A stretch of 64,000 bases of DNA from Anastrepha obliqua (GCF_027943255.1 NC_072895.1:73782001-73846000); one strand, 5' to 3'. Shown: positions 45,022 through 57,100, counted from the first letter of the stretch. Made by a program: numbers and translations. Notes: a model not told the origin generated them from the letters alone.

Positions 45022-47429
45022 GTAGAGGCAGATAATTCAAGTAGAGGAATATAATTCAGCACACACCATTTGATAGGAGAGTGCATTTTTGAGTTGGGTA
45101 TATTGAGAATAGATCAGCTACTTTCTCTTGCGCTTGGCAAACTTTTCAGATTTGTCATCGTTCAAAAATAATTAAGGAAGAGTTAAAAATGAATAATCCT
45201 CGCTCCGATTACACTGCGCTGCACAGGATTTCCACTATAAGGGATATTAGGGTATATAAGTAGTACCATTTTACCTGTTTTTCAGATCTTGAAATTAGAT
45301 GCGCTTTATAGAATTGCGTGTAGGTTCTGAATATATAATTCGATCTTTTGGCAGAAATTCTAAAAATCACCTCAAGAAAAAGAAAAATGAGGTATGATAG
45401 TGAGCAGCAGAAGCAGAATAGCAATATTTAATTTGCTTTATCCAACCATAGACAATAAAGTTATTTATAGGCCAGAACCGTTCGATTACTTCTCGTAACT
45501 CAATATTAGTGGGTATTCGCTATTAGAGAAAAAGCAAAATGATCTTCGATTGATTTTTCTCAATCGAACTAAATATGGGGTAAGCACTGTCCACTCAACA
45601 TACAGACCAACACAAAATTGCAACACACAACTTTTTTTCTAATAGCTGTATAAGTAGCTTAATTGACCAACGGCGGGGTGGAGATCTTCTATTATTAACT
45701 CCGTCGGGAAAAAGTGCGTTTAAGAACGAAATTCGGTCATAGAAATTTTGTCGATCCATAAAAAGATGGGCAAAATAAGTATCAAAGGTACAATTACAGG
45801 CTTTCAGTTGAGCATAAAAAAGTTTAAAATGTTGAAATTAAAAAGAGAAATAATTAAATTCAAAAAAACTTAAACAATCGAAAAACTATGGTATTTAAAA
45901 TTTTTAAAAGATTTGGAAGTAAAATTTCACCAAAAATAGAATGTGTTCAAGATCAAACTCAGCTAGAAAATTATATACCTCTGTGAAATGTTAGGTGTCA
46001 TTTCAAAAAAAAAAATTCCAAGCTTTAATTAATTAAAATAATTGAATGTTGAAATTTGTACAAAATAAGAAAAAAATTGTATGATCAAAATAAAAAAATA
46101 ATAAAAAAAATTTTTTTTTTTCGGAAAATGCTAGAGAAAAAATTTATTTTACCTTCTTTTAGATCCTCATTTATTTGAATTACAATTCTCAAAAATTCAT
46201 GCTTTCTTAGCTTGCATTTTTACAGTTTTTCAGTTTTTTGATTTTTTCTATTTTCGCCTTATTTGATTTTCATTATATCTTTTCAATTTTCTCACCGCAT
46301 ATCACAAGCAAATGACGCTTTCCGCTCTGTGCCTAACCGCTTAGCTCTGCATACAAATCACTTTTGGGAAGTTTTCATAGCAGACACACATACGCACACA
46401 CTACTCGCATACACATAATGAACCGCAAAAAGCAAACATTTTATATAATAGTAATGTGAAATACTAAGCCCTCCACCCAAACACTTTCGTTGATTGAGTT
46501 GAGTTTATCCGCAAAGCAGCCAAGAGGCAAAACTCATAGCAACTGACATTGATGATGTGCCAGTGGTTGGTATTTGGTGGTTGGAAGATGTCAATGGACA
46601 GTTTGTGTGTTACATTTTGTTAGCAGCTGATATGTTAAGGACGCGTAGAAAATAAAGAAAAATTTGTAAAGAAAGGATAAATGACAAAATGAAAAGCAAA
46701 CATATAACCAGTTAGGCTATACACTCGCGCACATGTGCCTTGCATGTGCCTTTGCATACATATGTATGTGTTAGAGACCTTCAAATAAATGTAGCAAAAG
46801 AAACCCCACTTTGTCAAATGGCAGCCTTAAAGATTCCTTATGTGGGTAGGGCAGAAATGAAATGAAGCATTGTATTGCATATGTATGCGTGTGGGTGACC
46901 TTCAAGCATATTTATAATATTTGTATGTATGAACGTTTATTACTTTGATGTTTAAGCATGCAAGCATTTGCATTACGTACTTGGGGAGTCCAATAACTTA
47001 AAAGGCCGAACTGGAAAGTAAACGGTAATGGCATGCTTTTCAGTTTTTTTATATTACTCGTACTTCAACGAGCATTTCCGGCCCATAGAAATATTTCGAA
47101 AATTTAGTAGCTCAAGTAGGAAACCTATTGTCTCATTTTTCAGCAGCCCACAATCGTTCTCGCATTTATCACTGCCGGCTTCGATTTCTTAACATAAGTT
47201 CTTGAATGAATACGACGACCCATTTAGCACTTAAATGATTAACATTGGAGTGGGAAACTATTTGCCTGCTGCAACCACTATTTACGTTAATGATGCTTCC
47301 ACCTTCAATTTTAAAAAGTGAGTTTCTGACAGCTACGTCGGACATTTATAGGATAGTATCAAGACGTACGAGATTTGTTACAAAACGGCCACCCTGTCAT
47401 GCTTGATTGAAATAATTAAATCGGATGTT
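45022..47429. other. AT-rich intergenic sequence
   Basis: No gene or element recognised. A homopolymer-rich stretch at 45990-46140. Confidence 0.5.
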
Positions 47430-47760
47430 GGTGGCCGTCGTAGCCGAATGGGTTTGTGCGTGATTACCATTCGGAATTCACAGAGAGAACCTAGGTTCGA
47501 ACCTCGGTGAAACCAAAATTAATAAAAACACTTTTCTAATAGCGGTCACCCCTCGGCAGGCAATGGCAAACCTCCGAGTGTATTTCTGCCATGAAAAAGC
47601 TCCTCATAAAAAGTGTCTGCCAGTCGAAGTCGGCTTAAAACTGTAGGTCCCTCCATTTGTGGAACAACATCAAGACGCACACCACAAATAGGAGGAGGAG
47701 CTCGGCCAAACACCCAAAAAGGGTGTACGCGCCAATTATATATACATATATATATATATG
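47430..47760 (+). repeat. Full-length tRNA-derived SINE, copy C
   Basis: Best copy. tRNA-like head from 47430 with A-box TAGCCGAATGGG (47441-47452) and B-box GGTTCGAACCTC (47494-47505), resembling a type II (Ser/Leu) tRNA. The body runs to GTACGCGCCAATTA at about 47738, then a (TA)n tail to 47760. Transcription by RNA polymerase III and mobilisation by a LINE partner are inferred from this structure. Confidence 0.92.
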
Positions 47761-49159
47761 CTGTCGTTGCTTTGGAAATTATTTTCAGTGTTTTTATTCA
47801 AAAAATTGCAAAGGTCGTTCATATAAGTGTAACCACCGCTGTATTACATTGAGCAAACGCAATTTCAGTGAATTAGTGGATAAATCTATTTTCGCCCATT
47901 TGATTGCCCATAGTTAGCACAACTTCAGCACAAATTGCCCCAATTTGAAAATTTGTGAGCATTCACACTATCAGTACAAGAAATGCGCCAAAAATCGGTA
48001 CATTGCGCATATAATGAAACCTTAGCTTTGGCTGCTTAAATATGCAGAGCTAAAAAAACGTATTCAAGTTCCCTATGTACATAGAAGATCGTTTTTTCTA
48101 AGCAAGTCAAAGTGAAATATGATAAATAAATAATATAAAATCATTTTCTTCACTATTTTTTCTTCTTTCTACTTCGATTCCCTACTCATTTAGGCTACAC
48201 TAGAAGTCGAAGAAATACTCTATTTTGGGAAAATTATGAAATAAGTCGATATTAGAAACAATGGGTTTTTCGTTATAGCACTAATTATAAGCCGTAATTT
48301 GTTTTCAAGCAATTGACTTTAAAAAGATACCAGTGGCGTCTCTATTTTTGAAAGGTCCATGCACGACAAAATGCTTTTTAAATAATGCAGACTTACGTTT
48401 TGTTTTTTTTTTTATACATAGAAAACGCTGAAAAAGTATGCGAGATTTTTTTTATATTTTGATGAAATGGCACACCTCGTTAGAAAAATCAAAACACAAT
48501 ACAGAAAAAGATAGTCTGAAAATTGTTAACAACGAAGTCAATCCTTTGCACTTCTTTAGCCAATATAACTATCTATGTAGAAAGATTAAGTAAACTTGCA
48601 TGTAAATGGGCTGAGGGTTTTCTAGTTATATACATATTATTAGAGGGGAATAACCTCTAAATTGTTCATATAGTACAATATTTGCACGTAACTTCAAAAA
48701 ATGTGTTCCGAGAGAGAACTATGCCTTTTTTAGCATTCGACTTTTCTTTCTAAATTACACAGCCAAAAAAACCCAAGGATCAATCATCCAATTCTATATA
48801 AAAGCAGTTAGTAAGTCTGTCACGTAGTTTCCGAGATATCGTAAGATAACAGTTTTGGAACAAAAATTTTTAAATCATAAAAATGTTTAATATCAGGAGA
48901 AACCGTTAACCGACTAAAACAGGCGGCATACCAAATTGATTGTAAGTAAATGCTCTATCTTTCATTCAGGCCTAATATTTTTTTATAAATTAAACATTTT
49001 CAAGATCTTTGCCAAATTAAAAAAAATAAATATTTTTTTGCAAAAATATGAAAATTTGCGATTTATTAGAAGGCTCATCTATTGATTTTACATAGAATTC
49101 CTGATGGGTCTGGTTCTTGGGTGTTATTGGCAAAGCTATTGTATTTGAAAATACATATA
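47761..49159. other. Intergenic sequence
   Basis: No gene recognised; poly-A/T runs. Confidence 0.5.
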
Positions 49160-50112
49160 CAGGGTCCGCCTTATAACTTTACGGAATTAAAAATGCTATA
49201 AAAAAGAAACTACTCAATATTTTTCCAAACTGTTTTTTTTATTTTGAAGTACAATCCTTCCGGTTAATGATGGAACACAACTTCATTCATATGGCTGCCT
49301 CGGCTAGTCATGCACCATCCCATACAATCGGTCCAATTTTTCAACACATTTTCGATTGTATGTGGCTGTATTTCAGCTATGGCATCGCGTATGTTGGTCT
49401 TCAGTGCATCAATTGTTGCTGGTTTGTTGGCATAACACTGGTCTTTGACGGCACCCCAAAGATAATAATCCCACGGCGTCAAATAGCAGTTCCGAGGCAG
49501 CCAAACGATATCAGAATTTCGGCTGATAATGCGATCTTCGAAGACAGTGCGCAAAAGATTGATCGTAGCATTCGCTGTGTGGCAAGTAGCGCCATCTTGT
49601 TGGAACCAAATGCCACCAATATCCTCCTCTTCAATTTCTCGGAACAAAAATTCGTTCAACATGGCCCGGTAACGCTCTCCATTGACGGTTACGGCCACTC
49701 CTCGCTCATTTTCGAAGAAAAATGGACCAATGATGCCTCTCGACCAAAATCCGCACCAAACAGTGACTCGTTGTGAATGCATCGGCTTTTCTTCGAGTGC
49801 GTGCGGGTTTTCTGAGCCCCAAATGCGGCAATTTTACTTGTTAACATACCCGCCGAGATGGCGCACATACGCTTCATTCGGTGCTTTTCTTCTTCCTATT
49901 GCCGTACGTAATTATCGTACACTTTCTGCAACATTACCAAGATTTTCAAAGTAATGTCGCAATATTTCCCAGCGTTCTTTGAGCGTATACACAACCATTT
50001 TCGTTCAGCGGAAGAATAAAACTAATTTTCTGTCAAATCAGATGACAGCTAAGTCTTATCATTCTTCAAATAATACCTAGTTCAAATCCGTAACGATAGA
50101 TGGCGGGCCCTA
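49160..50112 (-). mobile_element. DD41D (rosa-type) mariner copy c, internally deleted
   Basis: TA at 49158-49159 and 50113-50114. Ends CAGGGTCCGCCTTATAACTT and, inward from the right, TAGGGCCCGCCATCTATCGT. 953 bp. A polyadenylation-type A-rich run lies inside the left end. Confidence 0.82.
49264..50000 (-). pseudogene. DD41D mariner transposase remnant (copy c)
   Basis: Starts MVVYTLKERWEILRHYF near 50000, with a stop after about 28 codons. A deletion then removes the rest of the DNA-binding part and the first catalytic Asp, joining to GGYVNK at about 49860. A frameshift near 49780 leads into the open C-terminal half 49782-49264: VTVWCGFWSRGIIGPFFFE, WFQQDGATCHTA (second Asp), LTPWDYYLWG (third Asp) and the conserved tail to NEVVFHH. 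The usual PLD is PWD here. Confidence 0.82.
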
Positions 50113-51114
50113 TACTATCCTAAACAAATTTCACTAGTCCCCGCTTTGCTTGACGCACTGTCAACGAAACGTTGCTAAGTATTATTGCACAACCACAACC
50201 CCGCTTGTCAAGTTGCTAAACCTCACGCAACAAATTTTTCACGATTGCAAATTAAATGGCAGGTGACGGCCGTAACAAATGGCTACATACGCCTTTTTTA
50301 AAATGAATATAAATGCTAACTACGTATGGAAAACGGCGAAATACGTTCATGCCACGCACATGAGTCAAGTGGAGTGAAAAATAGAAAATTAAAAAAACAC
50401 AGTGAAGTGGGCGAAAGTGTTGAAGAGCAAGTTCATCAAACGTCAAAATGTTGTCCGTATTCGACGTGATGTAAAAAAGAAAAAAGCAGCGCAAGAAGCG
50501 AACTAAATCGCGAAAAAAATACAAATGTAGAATTGTAAGTGTTTCTTCGCACCGAAGTAATGTATACATACATATTTACATACACGTAGCTATGCGTAAG
50601 CCGTAAAAAATGCCACACATGAAACAATGTTATGTGGGAAAACTGAAAAGTGCTCTTTGCTAAAGGCACAGCTAAAAAGCATTGGGCAAAAAACAAACTA
50701 AAACTAACTGAAAACACAAAAATTTCAGAGAACAACTAAACCTAAATCTGAAAGCGTGAAATGCTTTTGATGCTAACAGGGTTCAGGGGAAAATTGTGAA
50801 TACTCGTACAGCAGGCGGAAATGTACGCTTGAATACTCGAAGGTAGAGAAAGGCAGCAAAGTAAAAAGTCAGCCAACAGCGGAAATGGCAACGATGGCAG
50901 CCTCTAAGCGACGAGGAGTTAACATGGTTTCTGATTACGTAACGCCATTGGATGCGAGCATTCCTTGAGGCTCTTATACAACTTGCTAACTTCTGCCAGG
51001 TTTTGCCCTCACTTTTAAAGTTAAAAAGAAACGAACACAAATTCAGTTGATCAAGTCAGGCGAGTAGGTGAGTGTTTAGTAAGAATGTCGAGTTCAAGGG
51101 TATTTGATAGCATG
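50113..51114. other. Intergenic sequence
   Basis: No gene recognised. Confidence 0.5.
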
Positions 51115-51407
51115 GCATGTTGTCCATTGGATTTCAAAGCTAAAATTATTATCAGTGTTATTGGAGGTGCTTAAATAAACGATATTGCTTACGACTTCAA
51201 AATTATAACTATCAATACTGACGTGGTTGCCGATATGCGGGTACGCCGACTATTTTTTTGTTGACAGGAGGTAATTCGCCTTCTTTTCGTCCCCCATCAA
51301 GCCCCTTTGCTTCGACCCTTAGAAAAAGCAGAACTAATGGCGGGGCTGTCAAGGCCGATGGCATCATCGTTATACATCAGTAATTGTATGCTTATATAAT
51401 AGGTATA

Positions 51408-52480
51408 CTACTGTGGGCAAAAAGTAAGGGGAATTTATTTGTCAAACTTCGCGGGATTAAAATTTCGCTCTAGTTATTTTTTTCATGAGTCGCTTGTGTT
51501 TACCAAACGACCAAGAGTGAATTTTTCGATTTTTACAACGTCTGAATTGATTGAGCAGAGAAGTGCCATCAAATTTTGTTTGCGGAATAAAATTTCGGCT
51601 GCGGAAACGTTTACCATATTGCAGAAGGCATTTGGTGATTCGACCATGTCGCAGAAAAATGTTTATAAGTGGTACAAAGACTTCAAAGAGGGTCGAGAAC
51701 GTGTTGATGACTTGGAGCGCTCCGGACGACCATCGACGTCAACAGATGACCCACACGCCAATAAAGTGAGGGAGTTAGTGCTCAAAAATCGTCGGTTGAC
51801 TGATAAAGACCTTACTGATATGATCGGAATATCAGAAGGATCTGTGAAAACTATTTTGAAAGATCATTTGGGCCTACGAAAAGTCAAATCTCGTTTGGTA
51901 CCGAAAACTCCCAATTTCTTGGAAAAAAGTCGTCGCGTTGATGTGTGTGAAACAATGCTTTCAGACTATCAGGACAAGCTCAAATGCATCATTACGGGAG
52001 ATGAGACTTGGCATAAGGAATATCGTTTGAGCGTTATGCGTTGCTTACGTGAAGCAATTCGTCTAAAAATACCAGAATTATGGGCCAACAACTCTTGGTT
52101 TTTACATCACGATAATGCACCGCCTCACACTGCACTCGTTCTTCGTGACCATTTCGCCAAAAATTCCACGCATATCGTTCCGCAACCACCGTATTCGCCT
52201 GATTTAGCTCCGTGTGACTTCTGGCTATTCCCAAAACTCAAGAGACCACTCCGGGGAACGCTTTTCGAGTCGATTGAGGAGATAAAAGCTGAATCGAAAA
52301 AGGTGCTGATGGCTATACCGGAAGTGGACTATTTGGCATGTTTCGGGGATTGGAAAAATTGTTAGCATAAGTGTATTTCATCGGGAGGGGATTATTTTGA
52401 AGGGGATGAATTGATTTACAAGAATTAATAAAGATTTTTCATTTTACAACCAAATTCACCTTACTTTTTGCCCACAGCAG
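51408..52480 (+). mobile_element. DD34D mariner copy A2, internally deleted
   Basis: TA at 51406-51407 and 52481-52482. Ends CTACTGTGGGCAAAAAGTAA and, inward from the right, CTGCTGTGGGCAAAAAGTAA. 1073 bp. Inserted inside the RTE LINE. Confidence 0.95.
51439..52365 (+). pseudogene. Mariner transposase remnant (copy A2)
   Basis: Open 308-codon frame with family homology from SELIEQRSAIKF. The family ATG is mutated to ACG (about 51539-51541), so the natural start is lost. Helix-turn-helix regions, ITGDETW (first Asp), HHDNAPPHTA (second Asp) and SPDLAPCDFW (third Asp) are all present. A deletion of about 45 codons joins GDETW directly to HKEYRLSVMR. The C-terminus is frameshifted after DWKN. 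Same family as copy A1, whose own small deletion lies beside this one. Confidence 0.9.
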
Positions 52481-53128
52481 TACGGTGCCTGAACGTTTTA
52501 ATTCTGTGGCGAAGTCCTTTACATTTCTGATGGAGCTGTTGGTATTGTTCAACGTCATTTTGCACAGCCGTAGTTTTTTGGGGATACCGATCAGACATTG
52601 CGATACATAGGCAACTCCTTTCGCCCTGTCGAAAACGGATTTAAATTTTGCGAAGAGATGGTGTGTGTCCTCTTCATGGGTGTTTTTCAAGATTTTGCGT
52701 ATTGTAAACATCTGATCAATTGCTGATTTTTCAGGTCAGTATGGCTTATACTGATACTGCACAGATTTCAGGATCCCCATTCTTATGGATTAGGCATAGC
52801 TCACTTAACAGACATGCAGACATGCATTCTTCCGGCTTTATTTTGCAAAAGAGCTGACAAGATACACTGATAAGACGCACTGGTACCTCCATAACTTAAT
52901 TTACTCTGAACGTCTGGCACCATATCGCCGTCTTTGTTTCGACTGGAAAACTCTTCAGCAATCTGCCGAGATAACCGGTGAAATTTTCGACAATTTTTCG
53001 TATCGGGAAGCGTCTGAAGCATTTCGCACTTACGTATTTAGGACTGTCGTTTATTTTTCCTGCCTCTCTTCTCAACGGCTAGCGTTGGCTCCATTTTTCG
53101 CGCATGCCGGATTAGTGAATAAAACATA

Positions 53129-54062
53129 GATTGAAAAGTCCTGGGCCTAACAAAGAAAATAGGTTTTTTGTTCAAAATTAGCCTTATTCATCAACATAAT
53201 TTCTATTGAGCAACTCAAACATTCCAGCGCCGCACGAATATTTCAATACTACATACTTTTGTAGAACGATTTATGTTTTGCCTCAGTTTCGGCGATAACT
53301 TCATTCGAGTGAAATTTCTTACGGCCTAACATTTTATATAGGCTAGCTAACAACCAGTTAAATCAAGTTAAATTCATGTAGTTTTGCTACTATTTTGATC
53401 TAGTTGTGCGTTGTCTTAATGAAAAAAAAATTTTTCTTTGCCATATCCGCACGTTTCTTTGCAATTTCGGCCTACGCTATCTAATATTCACTGCTGATGG
53501 TATTTCCCTGCGATTGTTGTAATGTCGGGCGCTTTGGAGAGGTTCACCGCTTTAATTCCGGATTAAAGTGATGCATCCGTGTTTTATGTATTGTCACATA
53601 TTGACGCAAAAATTTCGGTTTATTACGCTTAAACATGACCAAGCACTGATCAGAATCTTCAACAAGGTCTTGTTTTTGGTCAGCAGTGAGCCAACGCAGT
53701 ACCCACTTTGAACAGAGTTTTCTCATAGTCAAATGATCATGCAGTATAAAGCCCATACGTTCTTTCACACACATTTTCACTTTTTGATCATTCAAAACGA
53801 TCTTGTTGATTTTCTTGTGTTTGATGTTTTCTGGTGTTACCGCCTCATTTGGACGTCCACTGCGTTGTGCATCATCGGTGTCTCTACAACCTCGTTGGAA
53901 GTCAGTAAACCATCGTTTTATTGTTGTTTCTGATGGAGCAAAGTCCCCTTAACACTTTCCGCATAATAGAATATCAGGAAACTTTAACAGCTAAAAACTG
54001 AAAAACTGATGAATGCAATAAAACTAATGTAAACTATGTGTTAGGCCCGGGACTTGTCAGCC
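53129..54062 (-). mobile_element. DD34D-type mariner Mar5, internally deleted
   Basis: TA at 53127-53128 and 54063-54064. Ends GATTGAAAAGTCCTGGGCC and, inward from the right, GGCTGACAAGTCCCGGGCC, both continuing TAAC. 934 bp. Inserted in the same RTE as copy A2. Confidence 0.9.
53544..53960 (-). pseudogene. Mariner transposase remnant (Mar5)
   Basis: Readable from about 53960: PSETTIKRWFTDFQRGCRDTDDA, RSGRPNEAVTPENIK, then an open part 53795-53544 (MCVKERMGFILHDHLTMRKLCSKWV). These are the DNA-binding and linker regions. Where the first catalytic Asp is expected (TMDETW-type motif) the sequence reads TIHKTRMHHF, so the acid is lost. The rest of the catalytic domain is deleted and only the last residues and 3' end remain near 53170-53220. 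Confidence 0.82.
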
Positions 54063-54601
54063 TATGTGTTTGGATGTACTCTTAGAGCGCAGAAGTGAGA
54101 GTCGAGTTGGAAATCTTCTTAATGTCTTTTGCGGTTGCAAATTTTTGGGGTAGAACTTTTTTTTCAGTAGTTAGACATACGAGTTGTGCAGATCTTGAAT
54201 GCAACAAGATAAAGATCTGAGCCGACGTTGCGTTCTTTGATCGTACATATAATTAAAAAACACCGGAAGCATATCTTCCATCTATAGCAACAAAATCGTT
54301 TGGGCTTCACGTTTTTCGGTAAAGAGATAGGCACGTAACTTAATGGATATTATTTCTTTGGAAAATGGTGTTGGTGATTGCCATAATTTTGGTACTGACG
54401 AAGCCGATAAGTAGCTGTGCAGTAGCGAATGTTCCGTCTGAATTTCCTGACCAAAAATTCAACCCTGGCATTAAAATCGCCAACCACGATTTTTATATCA
54501 GTCTCATAGTTTTTTTCATAATATCTTAACTGCGGTTCAAATATTACAATACATACTACCTACTATACGCGCAAGCAGTATTTTTCAGGAGGTTAGACAT
54601 T

Positions 54602-54775
54602 ATGCTTGTGGAACAGACATTGTTTTTTTTTTCAATCGATGGAGTGGGGGTATCACATGGTAGTGTCCTAGACCCACTTCTCTTTATACTTTTCATTAAC
54701 GGTATTGGCAACAATGTTTTGTTTCCCAAATTTCTTCTTTATGCAGATGATTTTACCAAAAGTTTTCAGGTAGTA
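54602..54775 (+). pseudogene. Jockey-like LINE reverse transcriptase fragment
   Basis: Contains the motif B / motif C pair: VSHGSVLDPLLFILFINGI (family SGVPQGSVLGPLLF), then FLLYADDFTK with the catalytic YADD. Roughly 50 residues of homology only, no flanking domains. Confidence 0.75.
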
Positions 54776-55059
54776 TACTCGAAGCTTTCTAACACACTGC
54801 CAAATAGTTACTATACATCTGCAGTATCTGAAGTCCTCCTATTATTAAAAGCCTTCGCGTAGTGTTTGACTAAAGATTTTTGAAGTGAAACTTCTTTAGC
54901 GGCGGTCTGATATTTGAGGAAAAAATGTAACGTTTAGAGATTTCGTTACGCGAGAGAGAAAAAAATACAACGTACATTTTCTATACCTAAAAGGCAGGCT
55001 TCGTTGTAAGACAGAGTATACAGAGATATCATGTTGCAGCGCATAATATCAGTAAAACA

Positions 55060-55440
55060 GCGGTACCAATCGGACGACGCACATCAACAATCCCGCTTAA
55101 CAACAACAAAACGATTAACGCTAAACGATTATATTTACCATTAGTTTGTGTTTGTGCGACGACCATTCACAAGTCTCAGGGAAGCACGTATTCTGAAGTT
55201 GTTTACAAATATGATAAAAAACATTCGCAATCATTAGTTTACGTTGCTTTATCACGAGTCACTTGTATTGAAGGCTTGTGGATTATAACGAACGGAAATG
55301 ATTTTAGATTCTACCATGGTCGACGAGCATCAGTCAGTATGTCCCATTTACAAGATGAATTCCGGAGACTATCGTTAAATAGACTGGAAACTGTGAATAA
55401 ACAAATAATCGATTTCATGACTCAGAGACGAGGGCTATCT
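55060..55440 (+). pseudogene. PIF1-like helicase C-terminal fragment
   Basis: Helicase motifs V and VI are visible: CVCATTIHKSQGSTYSEVVY and SLVYVALSRVTCIEGLWI, then NDFRFYHGRRAS. These belong to the SF1 helicase core that unwinds DNA during rolling-circle-type Helitron transposition. The Walker A motif lies outside the surviving part. The frame remains open until a shift at about 55445, where it passes to the endonuclease. Confidence 0.82.
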
Positions 55441-55444
55441 GTAT

Positions 55445-56150
55445 ATGTATACTCTTAATTGTCAGAGCCTACGAGCACATTCCGCAGATTTAACAGACTC
55501 TGTCATCCGCAAATCGAGTATAGTACTTTTGTCCGAAACTTGGTTAAACGATAACGAGGATATTAGTATACCAAATTTCAATTGCGTTATCAAATATAAG
55601 AGACTAAATGTTAGAGCTGGTGGTGTGGCAATCTACCACAATCAAGATGATAGCGTAAATATCGTCACATCAAACATGGAAATGACTGCAAGGCAGTCTC
55701 AGTCATATTCATCAACAGTACACCAGTTGGCGATGTTTGCTTTGCAGAATGTCAAACGCTGAATGGAAAAACGATTGTCATAGCCGCCATCTATATCTCA
55801 CCGAACCAAAATCTTGATGACATAATATATTTCATTCACCGCTCACTACTGGTTTACAGCCACGCAGGTGCAAATACACCTGGAAGAGGCGAAGACAAAA
55901 TTCCATTGATTCTCGGGGGAGATTTCAACGTGAATTTCGGATACAATGATTCTTTGCCGTTGATACAATTTCTTCGAGATACATTCGGTTTGCAGATAAA
56001 CAATAACCCTAAAGAATCAACAACAAAATCCGGAACAACACTAGATGCAATTTTCACACGTTATCTAGAAAATATTGAATCACGTACATATATTTAATAT
56101 TTCAGCTATCACAAACCAATTATATCAGTATTACCAATTGAACTACCAAC
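55445..56150 (+). pseudogene. Helentron endonuclease domain (EEP family), frameshifted
   Basis: Starts TLNCQSLRAHSADL (Asn of the first motif), then SIVLLSETWLND (catalytic Glu) and GGVAIYHNQ. A frameshift at about 55710 passes to VIAAIYISPNQN and LILGGDFNVNFG (Asp-Asn pair), TTLDAIFTR, and after a stop SYHKPIISV, the position of the catalytic His. At least two frameshifts and one stop. This domain was acquired by Helentrons from LINE-type endonucleases. Confidence 0.82.
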
Positions 56151-56247
56151 AGATGATAGCATAATGCATATATAGTTAATAAAATCGAATTTTGGTTACA
56201 CAAATTTTATACTGTTGTATTTCTTTTGAAATTATCCCTGTATCTTT

Positions 56248-56261
56248 CTCTTCCTCTCTCG

Positions 56262-56303
<42 letters not shown>

Positions 56304-56326
56304 ATCTCTCTCTCTCTCTTATTCAC
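56248..56326. repeat. (CT)n microsatellite
   Basis: About 75 bp of TC/CT repeat with TATC interruptions. Confidence 0.9.
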
Positions 56327-56414
56327 ACTCCTTCACACACAAAAGTTTCACTTCTACCACATGTACGATGCTGCATATGTTTTTTTTTAAATAACCTCAT
56401 AAATAAATTGGCGT

Positions 56415-57100
56415 TTTGGGGGTGCAGAGCTCTGCAGCAAGGGACAAGGAAGTCCCGTCTCCACTCACGGATGGTGCGCAGGCCAGAGCACCTCCGAAAG
56501 TGGCACCAGTCATTGCAAGAATTGCATTGGACTGTTGTCAGGTTCCGAGGGACTCTGGTCTGACACACGGAGCAGACTGTGTGGGGGACCAAGAGCTGCT
56601 GGCTTTTCCCCGCACTGGGATAAGAGCAGGAGGGTTGTGGGTCAGTGGGGAAGTTGTGTTGCGCCTGAGGGCTCCTTACCGTTGAGGTATAGTTGGTGGG
56701 GGCAGTTTGAAGTGCCGGCTTTGAGGACGGTAGCGTCCTTGAGGCAGGGGCTGCCTGATGGTGGGAGCAACACGTGGCCACATACCTTGTGGACCACGCC
56801 CTATGAGTCTTAAGGCCTGAACAGGTCTTAAGATTGCACCACCCGTTGCACTTATTGCACCTAACCGAGGTGGAGTTCGGGTGGAGCCGTTTGCGGCAGA
56901 TGCAGCAGTAAAATACCTCTGATTCAGGGTTGGGTTCGACGCCAGCCCTGAACAGAAGCATTTGGAGCAAACGTGCTGCAAGGGACTGCTCCTGTGACAA
57001 GAGATTGGGGGTGGGATACGGTACACTAGACAGGGCTAGTTTACTGGGGCGGCAGGCCTTGGTCGGAAAAAACACCAGTCATTCCGGTAACGTAGAACCG
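56415..57100 (-). pseudogene. CR1/jockey-like LINE ORF1 with two PHD-like fingers
   Basis: The minus-strand ORF from 57075 begins MFFPTKACRPSKLAL and contains LLFRAGVEPNPES. The first finger is FYCCICRKRL ... RCNKCNGWCNLKTCSGL. A Pro/Ser/Gln-rich linker follows, then the second finger CSVCQTRVP ... QCNSCNDWCHFRRCSGL and a shared AWSTRYVATCC / EWRRDFLVPCC pattern after each finger. Such duplicated PHD-like fingers occur in ORF1 or N-terminal regions of CR1/jockey-type LINEs and probably mediate RNP interactions. Homology ends near 56415; the frame runs on to 56323 by chance. No RT follows, so only the 5' part is present. Confidence 0.7.

Larger units (their letters stand above)
51115..54525 (-). 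mobile_element. RTE-type LINE, degenerate, split by two mariner insertions
   Basis: Reading right to left: endonuclease landmarks at 54520-54065 (KIVVGDFNARV, a stretch matching the VIDGR region, VGSDLYLVA); then mariner Mar5; RT approach at 53085-52801 (SSRNKDGDMVPDVQSKL); RT pieces at 52800-52481 (IHK, GDPEIC, DQMFTIRKILKNTHEE, LRLCKMTLNNT); mariner A2; then 51407-51115. The last segment parallels 59990-60270 of the other RTE copy through CATCGGCCTTGACA, TACCTCCTGTCA, GTTATAATTTTGA and AAATCCAA. Removing both mariners leaves about 1.4 kb of one continuous but deleted RTE. Confidence 0.82.
55020..56180 (+). mobile_element. Helentron/Helitron-type element, 3' coding end
   Basis: A PIF1-type helicase C-terminus is followed directly by an apurinic-type endonuclease domain on the same strand, the domain order typical of Helentron (Helitron2) proteins. 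The Rep nuclease and most of the helicase are missing upstream. A CT-microsatellite lies about 80 bp downstream; the element terminus was not identified. Confidence 0.78.

Noticed and set aside
49267..49776. 169-codon plus-strand ORF
   Set aside because: Antisense to the DD41D mariner transposase of copy c.
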